A stretch of DNA of 64,000 nucleotides from Faecalimonas umbilicata (GTDB lineage: Bacteria; Bacillota; Clostridia; Lachnospirales; Lachnospiraceae). Made by a program: the position numbers and the translations under genes. The stretch covers positions 1 to 64,000 of the forward strand of contig NZ_SLZV01000018.1 in the NCBI RefSeq assembly GCF_004346095.1, written 5' to 3'. The notes under the pieces are model-generated. The model searched no databases, was not told where the DNA came from, and saw only the letters and a list, made by a program, of their open reading frames with translations. Shown here one piece after another: positions 16,401 through 25,008 of the stretch; position 1 is the first letter of the stretch, and each line of letters starts with the position of its first letter.

Positions 16401-17750
16401 CTAACCTATCGTTATTTTTTCCTGTGGTAATTTTGATTTCGTAAAACGGTGTCCAGATACAACCGCAAAAATCAGTGTCAACCCACCGACCCTTCCCCAG
16501 AACATGAGAAGGATTAAAATCATGTGGGAAAACAGACTCAGCTGAGGTGTTAAACCAAGGGACAATCCAACGGTCCCAATTGCCGACGATGTCTCAAACA
16601 GCGCTCCCATGAGTGGAACCTGATCAACACAACTGATCACGACTCCCCCCAGAAGAAACAGGGACATATACAAAAACAAAATGGTCGCTGCATTCTTCAC
16701 TGTCTCTGACGGAATTCTTCTTCCGAAACACTGTACATCTTCTTTCCTGAAAAAAACTGCAAAAGAAGTAAGAAGCAACACAGCAAGTGTCGTCGTCTTA
16801 AATCCACCCGCCGTCGATCCCGGTGAACCGCCGATCAACATCAGCAAGATCATGATCAACTGGCTTGGCTCACTCATACGGTTCAGATCAACCGTATTAA
16901 ACCCTGCCGTTCTTGGCGTTACAGACTGAAATGCAGACGCAAGAATTCTCTCTTTTTCGCTAAGGTCCGTCCACTCAGTTCTTCCAAACTCATAAAAATA
17001 AAAATACAGTGCCGGAAGCAAAATTAAAAGAATTGTCACAGTCAAAATAACCTTACTTTGCAGACGATACTTGTGAAAATGTAGTCTGTGGTGCCAAATA
17101 TCATCCCAAGTCAAAAATCCAATTCCACCAATCACGATCAACGCTATGATTGCAAGGTTGATTGTAGTATTTCCGTTAAATCCGGTCAGAGACGAGAACG
17201 GTTGGTTCACCCCCATCAAGTCAAAACCTGCATTGCAAAACGCAGATACCGAATGAAATACTGCATACCACACTCCTTTCTTCATCCCAAATTCTTCACA
17301 GAATACAGGCGCCATGAAAATTGCTCCGAGAAGCTCGATTGCCAGCATCGCCCGCAGAATAAATCCGGTCAGTCTTACAATTCCTCCTACCTGTGTCGCG
17401 GAAATTGATTCCTGCATCGTACTTCTCTGCATCAGACCGATCTTTCTCCCCGAAAGAATTGCAATGGCAGAAGCTGCTGTGATCACTCCCATTCCTCCGA
17501 TTTGGATCAACACCATAATGATCAGCTGTCCCTGCATCGACCAGTAACTCGCAGTGTCATGAATCACCAATCCGGTCACACAAATTGCTGACGTTGATGT
17601 AAATAATGCATCCGAAAATGAAGTCCCTACCTTTTCTACTGTAGAGGATGGAAGCATCAGCAGAAGACAACCCATCAGATTTACAAGAATAAATCCAAAA
17701 ATAATCATCTGCGGAGAAGAAAAATGTAATTTTTTTTGTATCACGTCCAT
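16401..17750 (-). CDS. trkH: Potassium uptake pore subunit TrkH/KtrB
   Basis: A 449-residue membrane protein with the four membrane-pore-membrane units of the Trk/Ktr family. Selectivity-filter-like stretches include STSAICVTGLVIHDT, HSVSAFCNAGFDLMG, SVTPRTAGFNTVDL and ETSSAIGTVGLSLG. Length fits KtrB. Downstream trkA overlaps functionally. It is placed inside the kdp locus, between the N-terminal KdpD gene and the histidine kinase. AGGAG precedes the ATG. Confidence 0.94.
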   Translation of the reverse strand: MDVIQKKLHFSSPQMIIFGFILVNLMGCLLLMLPSSTVEKVGTSFSDALFTSTSAICVTGLVIHDTASYWSMQGQLIIMVLIQIGGMGVITAASAIAILSGRKIGLMQRSTMQESISATQVGGIVRLTGFILRAMLAIELLGAIFMAPVFCEEFGMKKGVWYAVFHSVSAFCNAGFDLMGVNQPFSSLTGFNGNTTINLAIIALIVIGGIGFLTWDDIWHHRLHFHKYRLQSKVILTVTILLILLPALYFYFYEFGRTEWTDLSEKERILASAFQSVTPRTAGFNTVDLNRMSEPSQLIMILLMLIGGSPGSTAGGFKTTTLAVLLLTSFAVFFRKEDVQCFGRRIPSETVKNAATILFLYMSLFLLGGVVISCVDQVPLMGALFETSSAIGTVGLSLGLTPQLSLFSHMILILLMFWGRVGGLTLIFAVVSGHRFTKSKLPQEKITIG

Positions 17751-17848
17751 AAAGTATCTCCTGAAAAAAGTTATCCGATTCTTCTTCGATCTCGGTATTC
17801 TTTATATTACTTTAACACTCATTAACGCCGCATAAAGAAAAATATGCC

Positions 17849-17879
17849 AGTATTAAAATCGTATAAAGATTTTAATACT
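17849..17879. other. Perfect hairpin between kdpD N-half and trkH
   Basis: AGTATTAAAATC and GATTTTAATACT are exact complements (12 bp) with a 7-base loop. After the stem the minus strand reads GGCATATTTTTC, so the U-run is offset; the plus strand has ATTTTTATT directly. It could act as a weak terminator or an mRNA border that reduces read-through from kdp into trk. Confidence 0.5.
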
Positions 17880-17893
17880 ATTTTTATTATTTG

Positions 17894-19879
17894 TCATTCT
17901 TTTTCTTCGTTTCTTCTTTCCATCCGTCCACTCACCAGATTGATTCTCGCAAACACTAATGCCGCCTCATTTAGCATTGCAGTCAGAAGTCCATATTCAA
18001 ATGATGGAATCTGTCGTTTTTCTTCAAGTAGAATTCCCATTACACCGTAAATTTCATCACTTGTCTGAATCGGAAGATACACCGCCTTTGCCCCCGGAAG
18101 TGTATGTGTGCAGCAGCCTGCACGCTTCTTATTTGCAATCACCCAGTCTGCCACTGCCCATTCCTGATTATCTATCATACCTCGTAACTCTTCTCTCGAC
18201 TCTCCTTCTTTTGGAAACACCCACGGTCCCACCGCTTTCCCATCTTTATTCAAGAAGAATACAACCGGAAGATTCATAAGCTTTAACACCTGACCGCTCA
18301 ATTCTTTTAAAATGTCCTTAATATTATCTACCCGGCGCATTCTCCTGCTATTGTCAAGGAGAAGTTCTGTCCGATACATCATCTTGGCACTTTCTCTTGC
18401 TTGTCTTCTGGCATTAGAAATGATCGCTGAAATGCTCAGAGAAAAAATCAGCATAAAAAGAAACGTCATACCGTACCCTTTCTTATAGATTTCTAGACTG
18501 TATAACGGCTCTACAAACAAAAAATCAAAAACCAACACACTGATCAGCGATATTGCTGCCGGTAGAAACCACCGTCTTGTATATAGAGAAAGAAGCAATA
18601 TTCCAAGCAGATAAACCATGATAATGTCTGCATTTAAAAATCCAAGATACTGCATTCCCAGTCCGGCTGCCGTCGACAATATAAGCGACAGAAACCCTTT
18701 TATCACTTCTGCTCCACATCCTTCCCCTCTCTGAGAATCAACACCTCTCTTCTTTTTGAACTCTTCGCTCCACTTTCTCTTGTTGCTCTGTCTATCCGGA
18801 ATAATGTAGATTTCTATGCCCTTTGTGTAGCTGTCAATCTGATCTGTCAGATTCTGCTTCCGCTGCCCCAGTACTGAGCGATGACTCGTTCTCCCAATGA
18901 CAATCTTTGATGCTCCGCTGATTCTTGCATACTCTGCAATCTGAAACGCAACATCCTCACCGAAGACCGTTGCGATTTTAGCGCCTAGAAGCCTCGCCAG
19001 CCTGATATTTTCATCTCTTTTCTTCTTCACATGCTCATCCGCATTCTGCAGGGATGGTGTTTCTACATACAGTGCGGTAAATTTCCCCTGAAAGGCATAG
19101 GCAAGCCTCGATGCGCTGCGGATGACTTTCTCGCAACTTGGTGCCGGAGAAATACAAACAAGAATATGTTCCCCTTGATAAATTTCCCGCTTCTCATCTC
19201 CCGACACTGCCTGTTGTCCTTTCGCTGCCTCCCGGTTGACTTTATCTGCAGTCCTCCGAAGTGTGATTTCTCGAAGAGCAATCAGCTTTTCTTTCGCAAA
19301 AAAGTTATGAAGTGCCCGCTCTGCCTGTGTAGATTTATAAATTTTCCCGTCTTTGAGACGCTGGATCAGCACGTCCGGCTCAATATCAATCAGCTTAATC
19401 TGTGTTGCCCTATCAAAAATAAAATCTGGAATCCGCTCCTTGACGTGTATTCCGGAAATCTTTCCTACGATATCGTTCAAACTTTCCAGGTGCTGTATAT
19501 TAACGGTCGTATAGACATCAATTCCTGCGTTTAAAATCTCTTCAATGTCTTCATACCGTTTCTGATGGCACATGCCCGGCGCATTTGTGTGAGCTAATTC
19601 ATCAATCAAAACTACTTCCGGATTTCTCTTTAAAATTCCGTTTAAATCTACCTCTCTCAGTTTGATTCCTTTATAATCGACAAGAAGGGGTGGAATTTTT
19701 TCCAGCCCCTCTTCTTTGCTCCTTGTCTCTGCACGCTCATGCGGTTCAATATATCCGGCAACCACATCCACACCGCTTTTCTTCAGATCATGCGCCGCTT
19801 CCAGCATGGCGTAAGTCTTTCCGACTCCCGCCGCATAACCTAAAAATATACACATCTGTCCTGTTTCTTTTTTATTCAT
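17894..19879 (-). CDS. kdpD: KdpD N-terminal sensor protein without kinase core
   Basis: A 661-residue protein. The KdpD domain (about 1-210) has Walker A GYAAGVGKTYAMLEAA and VVLIDELAHTNAPG; a Usp-like domain (about 235-365) has ILVCISPAPSCEKVIRSA and KIVIGRTSHRSVLG; four helices of DUF4118 (about 395-500) and a GAF-like domain (about 520-645) follow. It stops after the GAF domain and has no HisKA or HATPase. This is a natural end rather than a frameshift: the separate kinase gene repeats the DUF4118-GAF unit. The ATG at 19879 lies in the last codons of kdpC (GATGAATAA). Confidence 0.92.
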   Translation of the reverse strand: MNKKETGQMCIFLGYAAGVGKTYAMLEAAHDLKKSGVDVVAGYIEPHERAETRSKEEGLEKIPPLLVDYKGIKLREVDLNGILKRNPEVVLIDELAHTNAPGMCHQKRYEDIEEILNAGIDVYTTVNIQHLESLNDIVGKISGIHVKERIPDFIFDRATQIKLIDIEPDVLIQRLKDGKIYKSTQAERALHNFFAKEKLIALREITLRRTADKVNREAAKGQQAVSGDEKREIYQGEHILVCISPAPSCEKVIRSASRLAYAFQGKFTALYVETPSLQNADEHVKKKRDENIRLARLLGAKIATVFGEDVAFQIAEYARISGASKIVIGRTSHRSVLGQRKQNLTDQIDSYTKGIEIYIIPDRQSNKRKWSEEFKKKRGVDSQRGEGCGAEVIKGFLSLILSTAAGLGMQYLGFLNADIIMVYLLGILLLSLYTRRWFLPAAISLISVLVFDFLFVEPLYSLEIYKKGYGMTFLFMLIFSLSISAIISNARRQARESAKMMYRTELLLDNSRRMRRVDNIKDILKELSGQVLKLMNLPVVFFLNKDGKAVGPWVFPKEGESREELRGMIDNQEWAVADWVIANKKRAGCCTHTLPGAKAVYLPIQTSDEIYGVMGILLEEKRQIPSFEYGLLTAMLNEAALVFARINLVSGRMERRNEEKE

Positions 19880-20516
19880 CCAATGTAACTCCCATCTTCT
19901 CGGCAATCTCGATGTTACACTTCAACACATTTACCTTCTCTTCTCCGAAGATTCCGAGAAACTTATGTTCTGTATTCTCTTCTACGATTGTTTCCACTTC
20001 TTCCTCAGAAAGTCCACTGTTTGCAACTACAATCGGAATCTGGACTTTAGCGGATGCTGGACTAATATGAGGATCTAACCCAGAACCGGAAGCGGTCAGA
20101 AGATCTGCTGGTACCTCTCCTTCCAATTCTTTTCCTGTAGCATTCTCATACTTCTTTTGAAATGCTTCCATATCTTTTTCCACGCGCGTCTGAAGTTCTT
20201 CCGTCGTGCTTCCATAGTTGTAAGAACCGGAAGCCGGTCCTGTGTAAGTGCCGTCCTCTTTTTCTTTCTCTGAATATACATTATAATTTACCGAAGAAAC
20301 TCTTCCCTGAAAATACTGTTCCCCTTCAAACTCCTGTCCAATCAATTCTGAACCGACTTTCTTTCCGTTTATTTCTATCATACTTCCATTTGCCTGTTTT
20401 TTAAAGAGTAATTGGCCTGCTCCCGTCATCACAAGCGGATAAACAACTCCGCACAGCACGATCAGTACCAGTGTGATGCCAAATGCTTTTTTTAAATAAG
20501 ATGTAAAATTTTTCAT
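19872..20516 (-). CDS. kdpC: Potassium-transporting ATPase subunit C
   Basis: A 214-residue protein with one N-terminal membrane helix (about 12-34) and an extracytoplasmic domain. Family marks are NGKKVGSELIGQEFEGEQYF, the SGSYNYGSTT segment and ASGSGLDPHISPASAKVQ. It stabilises the KdpFABC complex. The AGGAG site is 10 bases before the ATG, and its 3' end overlaps kdpD by 8 bases. Confidence 0.96.
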   Translation of the reverse strand: MKNFTSYLKKAFGITLVLIVLCGVVYPLVMTGAGQLLFKKQANGSMIEINGKKVGSELIGQEFEGEQYFQGRVSSVNYNVYSEKEKEDGTYTGPASGSYNYGSTTEELQTRVEKDMEAFQKKYENATGKELEGEVPADLLTASGSGLDPHISPASAKVQIPIVVANSGLSEEEVETIVEENTEHKFLGIFGEEKVNVLKCNIEIAEKMGVTLDE

Positions 20517-20541
20517 CTTTCTCTTCTCCTTTTTTCTGTCT

Positions 20542-22599
20542 CTATAATCCTAATAGTGCGAGCAAAGGTGTCACTACAATATCAATCAGCTTGATACCGA
20601 TAAATGGAACGATGATTCCACCAAGTCCATAGATTCCCATGTTCTTTAAAAGCATTTTCTCAGAACGCATCGGTTTATATTTGACACCTTTCATTGCAAT
20701 CGGGATCAGACACGGAATGATGATCGCATTGAAGATCAAAGCAGAGAGGATTGCGCTGAATGGTGTGGACAGTTTCATAATATTTAATACCTGCATCTGC
20801 GGGATGACAAGTGTAAACATTGCCGGAATGATCGCAAAATATTTTGCTGCATCGTTTGCAATACTGAATGTTGTCAGGGATCCTCTCGTAATCAGAAGCT
20901 GTTTTCCAATCTCCACGACTTCCAGAATCTTAGTCGGATCGGAATCCAGATCGACCATGTTGGCTGCTTCTTTCGCTGCGGAAGTTCCACTGTTCATCGC
21001 CAGTCCGACATCCGCCTGTGCAAGCGCCGGTGCATCATTTGTCCCATCTCCAGTCATCGCAACAATCTTTCCTTCTCCCTGCTCTTTCTTAATCTCATCA
21101 ATCTTATCTTCCGGCTTACACTCTGCGATAAATCCGTCCACACCTGCTTCTTTTGCGATGGTTGCCGCTGTCAGCGGGTTATCCCCGGTGCACATGATCG
21201 TTTTGATACCAATCTCTCTTAACCGTTCAAATCGTTCCACAAGCCCCGGTTTTACGGTGTCTTTCAGGTAAATCACACCGTAGATGACATTCTCCACACA
21301 GACAACAAGTGGTGTTCCTCCAAGACTTGAGATATCTGTCACGATTTTTTCCAGATCAGAAGGAATCTTTCCTCCTTTGGCAGCAACATATTTTTTGATT
21401 GCGTCAAAGGCACCTTTCCGGATTTGTGTGCCATCTTCCAGATTGACACCGCTCATCTTTGACTGAGCAGTGAATTCCACAAACTCTACCTGATCTGCCA
21501 CAGACTCTTCCATTCTTGTTCCCATTGTCTTTCCAAGCTCTACTACAGATTTTCCTTCCGGTGTTGCATCACTTAAGGAAGTCATTACTGCATAATCAAT
21601 CAGATCTTCCTTTTTTATCCCTTCCACAGGAATAAAATCGGCTGCCAGTCTGTTTCCATATGTAATCGTACCGGTCTTATCAAGAATCATCGTATCGACA
21701 TCACCACATGCTTCCACTGCCTTTCCAGACAATGCAATGACATTATATCTTGTTACACGGTCCATTCCCGCAATACCGATTGCCGAAAGCAATCCCCCGA
21801 TCGTAGTCGGGATCAGGCAGACAAGCAATGCGATCAGTGTTGCCACTGGAATCTCAACTCCAGAATAATCTGCGAAACAATAAAGCGTCACAACAACGAT
21901 CAAGAAAATAACCGTCAGACTGATCAACAGAATGTTCAGCGCAATCTCATTTGGTGTCTTCTTTCTGGAAGCGCCCTCAACAAGTGAAATCATTTTGTCA
22001 AGAAAAGAATGACCCGGATCTGAAGTGATTCTTACTTTCAGCCAGTCGCTGACTACTGTCGTTCCTCCTGTTACCGATGAGAAATCTCCTCCTGCTTCTC
22101 TTGTGACCGGGGCAGACTCTCCGGTGATCGCAGACTCATCGACAGATGCGATTCCTTCGATCACTTCTCCGTCCCCCGGTATCATCTCATTTGTCCGTAC
22201 GATGACGATATCACCTTTTTTCAACTCTGATGCACTGATTTTCTTTTCGCTGCCATCTTTCATCAGAAGAACGGCAGTCGTATCTTTCTTTGTCTTCTTT
22301 AATGTTTCTGCCTGTGCCTTTCCCCGTCCTTCTGCGACAGATTCCGCAAAGTTCGCAAACAGGATTGTGACAAACAAGATCACGGTGACAATTCCATTAT
22401 AGACTCTTAAATTTGCCTCATCCCCGAAGATTGTCGGGAAAACTGTCAGCACCAGTGTAATAAAAAATCCAATTTCCACAACGAACATGACCGGATTTTT
22501 TATCATATATCTCGGATCTAATTTCTGAAACGATCCAATGACAGCAGATTTCATAATATCCTTTGTAATAAATTTTGTTTTTTTACTTTGTTCTTCCAT
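20542..22599 (-). CDS. kdpB: Potassium-transporting P-type ATPase subunit B
   Basis: A 685-residue P-type ATPase that drives K+ uptake through KdpA. It has the TGES actuator loop in [12 protein letters not shown], the phosphorylation motif [37 protein letters not shown], and the family-typical [15 protein letters not shown]. The upstream TTG at 22608 is possible, but the ATG at 22599 reads [10 protein letters not shown] and is better spaced from AAAGGA. Sits 24 bases after kdpA. Confidence 0.97.
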   Translation of the reverse strand: MEEQSKKTKFITKDIMKSAVIGSFQKLDPRYMIKNPVMFVVEIGFFITLVLTVFPTIFGDEANLRVYNGIVTVILFVTILFANFAESVAEGRGKAQAETLKKTKKDTTAVLLMKDGSEKKISASELKKGDIVIVRTNEMIPGDGEVIEGIASVDESAITGESAPVTREAGGDFSSVTGGTTVVSDWLKVRITSDPGHSFLDKMISLVEGASRKKTPNEIALNILLISLTVIFLIVVVTLYCFADYSGVEIPVATLIALLVCLIPTTIGGLLSAIGIAGMDRVTRYNVIALSGKAVEACGDVDTMILDKTGTITYGNRLAADFIPVEGIKKEDLIDYAVMTSLSDATPEGKSVVELGKTMGTRMEESVADQVEFVEFTAQSKMSGVNLEDGTQIRKGAFDAIKKYVAAKGGKIPSDLEKIVTDISSLGGTPLVVCVENVIYGVIYLKDTVKPGLVERFERLREIGIKTIMCTGDNPLTAATIAKEAGVDGFIAECKPEDKIDEIKKEQGEGKIVAMTGDGTNDAPALAQADVGLAMNSGTSAAKEAANMVDLDSDPTKILEVVEIGKQLLITRGSLTTFSIANDAAKYFAIIPAMFTLVIPQMQVLNIMKLSTPFSAILSALIFNAIIIPCLIPIAMKGVKYKPMRSEKMLLKNMGIYGLGGIIVPFIGIKLIDIVVTPLLALLGL

Positions 22600-22623
22600 T
22601 TCCGTCAAGATCCTTTCACCCTA

Positions 22624-24360
22624 TTATGGCATCCACAGCACAAGATGTTCCGCAATCGGTCCAAGTGCCAGTGCCGGGAAAAATGTAAGTGCTGCAAAAA
22701 TATACACAACAAACACAAGAATAAATACGAACAGTACGTTGTCTGTGCGGAGTGTTCCGACTGTCTCATTGACTCTTCGCTTCGCAAGAAAACTTCCGGC
22801 GATTGCAAGCTGCGCGATCATCGCAATATATCTTCCGAAAAACATCGCAAGTCCCGTCGTAATGTTCCAAAAATAAGTATTATCTGCAAGTCCCTCAAAA
22901 CCAGAACCATTGTTCGCTGCTGAAGAAGCATATTCATACAATACTTGCGACAATCCGTGAAATCCCGGATTTGTAATTCCTTCCTGCCCTGCACCTGTCA
23001 TCACTGCCAGTGCGGAGAAACCGAGAATCAGAAGCGGATGAATGATCAGCACAATCGCAACCAGCTTCATCTCTTTTCCCTCAATCTTCTTATTCAGGTA
23101 TTCCGGCGTCCGACCAATCATCAGACCGCATAAAAATACAGCAAGGATCACATACATGATCATATTCATCAATCCGACACCCTTGCCGCCAAACACACAG
23201 TTTAACATCATATGAAGCATCGGGATCATTCCTCCGAGCGGGGTAAGTGAATCGTGCATATTGTTGACAGTTCCAGTCGTAAAGGAAGTGGTCGTTGTAG
23301 TGAAAAGTGCTGATTGCGCAACTCCAAAACGAACCTCTTTTCCTTCCATATTCCCAACCGTCTGATCCAGTCCCGCTTCTGCAAGCAAAGGATTGCCAGA
23401 CTTCTCCGCCAAATAACATACGGTAAGTCCTACAAGGAATAAGATAGACATTGCTGCAAAAATCGTTCTTCCCTGAGAACCAAAGCAAGTCACATTTCTT
23501 TTGATCTTTGCGACTGCGTTTCCTGTTTTCTCCTTTTTCCGCTCTGCGGCCATTTTACCAAAAGTAATGACACAGGCACCCGGTAAAAGCATCATCGAAT
23601 ATAGTTCAATGAGGTTGGAAATGATAGTCGGATTTTCAAATGGAGTGGAAGAGTTTGCTCCGAAGAATCCTCCGCCATTTGTTCCGAGATGTTTGATACT
23701 CTCAAGCGCCGCTACCGGCCCCATTGCAATATCCTGAAGTCTTCCCTCTATCGTCTCCACAGTTGCAGTTCCTGCCAGTGTCTGCGGTACTCCCTGCCAG
23801 ATCAGAAGGATTCCAATCACAATCGAAAACGGAAGTAAAATTCTTGTAGTGATGCGGATCACATCTTCATAGAAGTTCCCGACACCTTTGCTATTTCCAG
23901 TAATTCCTCTGCAAAATGCCATACAGGCTGCATATCCGGTTGCGGCCGACGTAAACATCATAAAGGTAATGACTACCATCTGACTTAAATAAGAAAGGCC
24001 GGATTCCCCGGCATAATGCTGAAGGTTTGTATTCGTCATAAAACTGATAATTGTGTTAAATGACAGTGTCGGTTCCATTCCTTCAATCTGATTTGGATTT
24101 GCCAGCAGTATTCCCTGCACTCTTAGAATGAAATACCCTGCAAATACCATCACCGCATTTGTCATCAAAAGACTGATCGCGTATTGTTTCCACGTCATTC
24201 CCTCTCCTTTGATTCTGCACACTTTATACATCATCCGGTCTATTCTGTTAAATACCGGATCTGCAAATGTCTTTCGGTTGGTGGCGATATGATACATGTA
24301 ATTTCCGACTGGAATCACCAATGCAATATAAATCGCCAGTGTGATAATAATCTGCAACAT
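22624..24360 (-). CDS. kdpA: Potassium-transporting ATPase subunit A
   Basis: A 578-residue membrane protein with about ten helices, the K+-binding channel-like subunit. Filter motifs are SAATGYAACMAFCRG, HLGTNGGGFFGANSSTPFENP, and NNGSGFEGL. Its ATG follows directly after the stop of a small KdpF-like gene, with GGAGG in the end of that gene acting as ribosome binding site. Confidence 0.97.
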   Translation of the reverse strand: MLQIIITLAIYIALVIPVGNYMYHIATNRKTFADPVFNRIDRMMYKVCRIKGEGMTWKQYAISLLMTNAVMVFAGYFILRVQGILLANPNQIEGMEPTLSFNTIISFMTNTNLQHYAGESGLSYLSQMVVITFMMFTSAATGYAACMAFCRGITGNSKGVGNFYEDVIRITTRILLPFSIVIGILLIWQGVPQTLAGTATVETIEGRLQDIAMGPVAALESIKHLGTNGGGFFGANSSTPFENPTIISNLIELYSMMLLPGACVITFGKMAAERKKEKTGNAVAKIKRNVTCFGSQGRTIFAAMSILFLVGLTVCYLAEKSGNPLLAEAGLDQTVGNMEGKEVRFGVAQSALFTTTTTSFTTGTVNNMHDSLTPLGGMIPMLHMMLNCVFGGKGVGLMNMIMYVILAVFLCGLMIGRTPEYLNKKIEGKEMKLVAIVLIIHPLLILGFSALAVMTGAGQEGITNPGFHGLSQVLYEYASSAANNGSGFEGLADNTYFWNITTGLAMFFGRYIAMIAQLAIAGSFLAKRRVNETVGTLRTDNVLFVFILVFVVYIFAALTFFPALALGPIAEHLVLWMP

Positions 24361-24501
24361 TTATTTTTCCTCCACATGATAGTATTTTTCTTTTTTTCTT
24401 TCTTTGGCTGTCCCGACCTGCTTTTCGCACCAGTCCGCCAGCAGCTTCATACTTCCAAAACAGATCAGCAACAACAAAATCATAAAAATATCTGTTATCA
24501 T
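24361..24501 (-). CDS. KdpF-like small membrane peptide (46 aa)
   Basis: A 46-residue peptide beginning MITDIFMILLLLICFGSMKL, then LADWCEKQVG and a basic tail. One hydrophobic helix at the N-terminus and its place directly before kdpA match KdpF, the small subunit that stabilises the Kdp complex; KdpF itself is usually shorter (about 30 residues), and the C-terminal extension here is unusual. AAGGAAGG lies 8 bases before the ATG, and the stop codon touches the kdpA start, so translation is coupled. Confidence 0.75.
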   Translation of the reverse strand: MITDIFMILLLLICFGSMKLLADWCEKQVGTAKERKKEKYYHVEEK

Positions 24502-24611
24502 TATTCATACCTTCCTTCTCCATTTGTTTCCATATCAAATTAGCATAACGAAAATTAAGCCGGTGTTATAAATCTTCACTTTTCCATTAAAATCCTATAA
24601 AATTTGATATC

Positions 24612-24647
24612 AAAAAAAGCAACTACCCTATTGGATAATTGCTTTTT
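24612..24647 (-). terminator. Terminator of the 65-residue gene
   Basis: AAAAGCAATTATCC pairs with GGGTAGTTGCTTTT (with G-U pairs) and is followed by TTTTTTG on the minus strand. It separates the small gene from the kdp operon, about 50 bases after its stop. Confidence 0.85.
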
Positions 24648-24695
24648 CTAAAACTTCTATTATAACTTTTTAATGCCGGAAGCCCTCTTCCCATT

Positions 24696-24893
24696 TTATA
24701 TCCACCCAAAGACTATACCAAATGGCAGCATCACCACAGTTGTAGTGAGTGTAAGTGCTCCGACAAGTAAAGCCGGTGCTCCTAAAAATGCAAGCGCACA
24801 TGTCGCAACTGGATATTTATCTGAAAAATGATCAAACTCTTCTTTGCATTTCTTTTTCATCGTCGTCACCCGACTGATTATCTGCTTCATCAT
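24696..24893 (-). CDS. Small membrane protein of unknown function (65 aa)
   Basis: A 65-residue peptide with a basic, Cys-containing N-terminal half (RVTTMKKKCKEEFDHFSDKY) and one long hydrophobic hairpin or helix (CALAFLGAPALLVGALTLTT and following). AAGGAGG lies 6 bases before the ATG and a clear terminator follows, so it is a stand-alone transcription unit or the end of the two-component operon. No family recognised. Confidence 0.7.
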   Translation of the reverse strand: MMKQIISRVTTMKKKCKEEFDHFSDKYPVATCALAFLGAPALLVGALTLTTTVVMLPFGIVFGWI

Positions 24894-24942
24894 TCATTCC
24901 CTCCTTATGCTTTCCACAGATTATCATGTCAGGAATTAAAAT

Positions 24943-24958
24943 ACTTCTAAAAAGAAGT
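24943..24958 (-). other. Short hairpin after the histidine kinase gene
   Basis: ACTTC-TTTTTA-GAAGT followed by ATTTTAATT on the minus strand, about 50 bases after the kinase stop. It could be a weak terminator; the stem is short. Confidence 0.35.
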
Positions 24959-25008
24959 GCGTAAAGTTAAAATCAAATAAGGATTGTTTTTTACAGGCAA
25001 GATGTCTG

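Noticed and set aside
19872-19906. Frameshift between kdpC and the KdpD N-half because of overlapping frames
   Set aside because: The overlap is explained by an internal ATG in the last codons of kdpC (19879), a normal coupled start.
24502-24695. c-di-AMP (ydaO) or other riboswitch before the kdp operon
   Set aside because: No ydaO signature was found; the region holds a terminator of the upstream gene and AT-rich sequence only.
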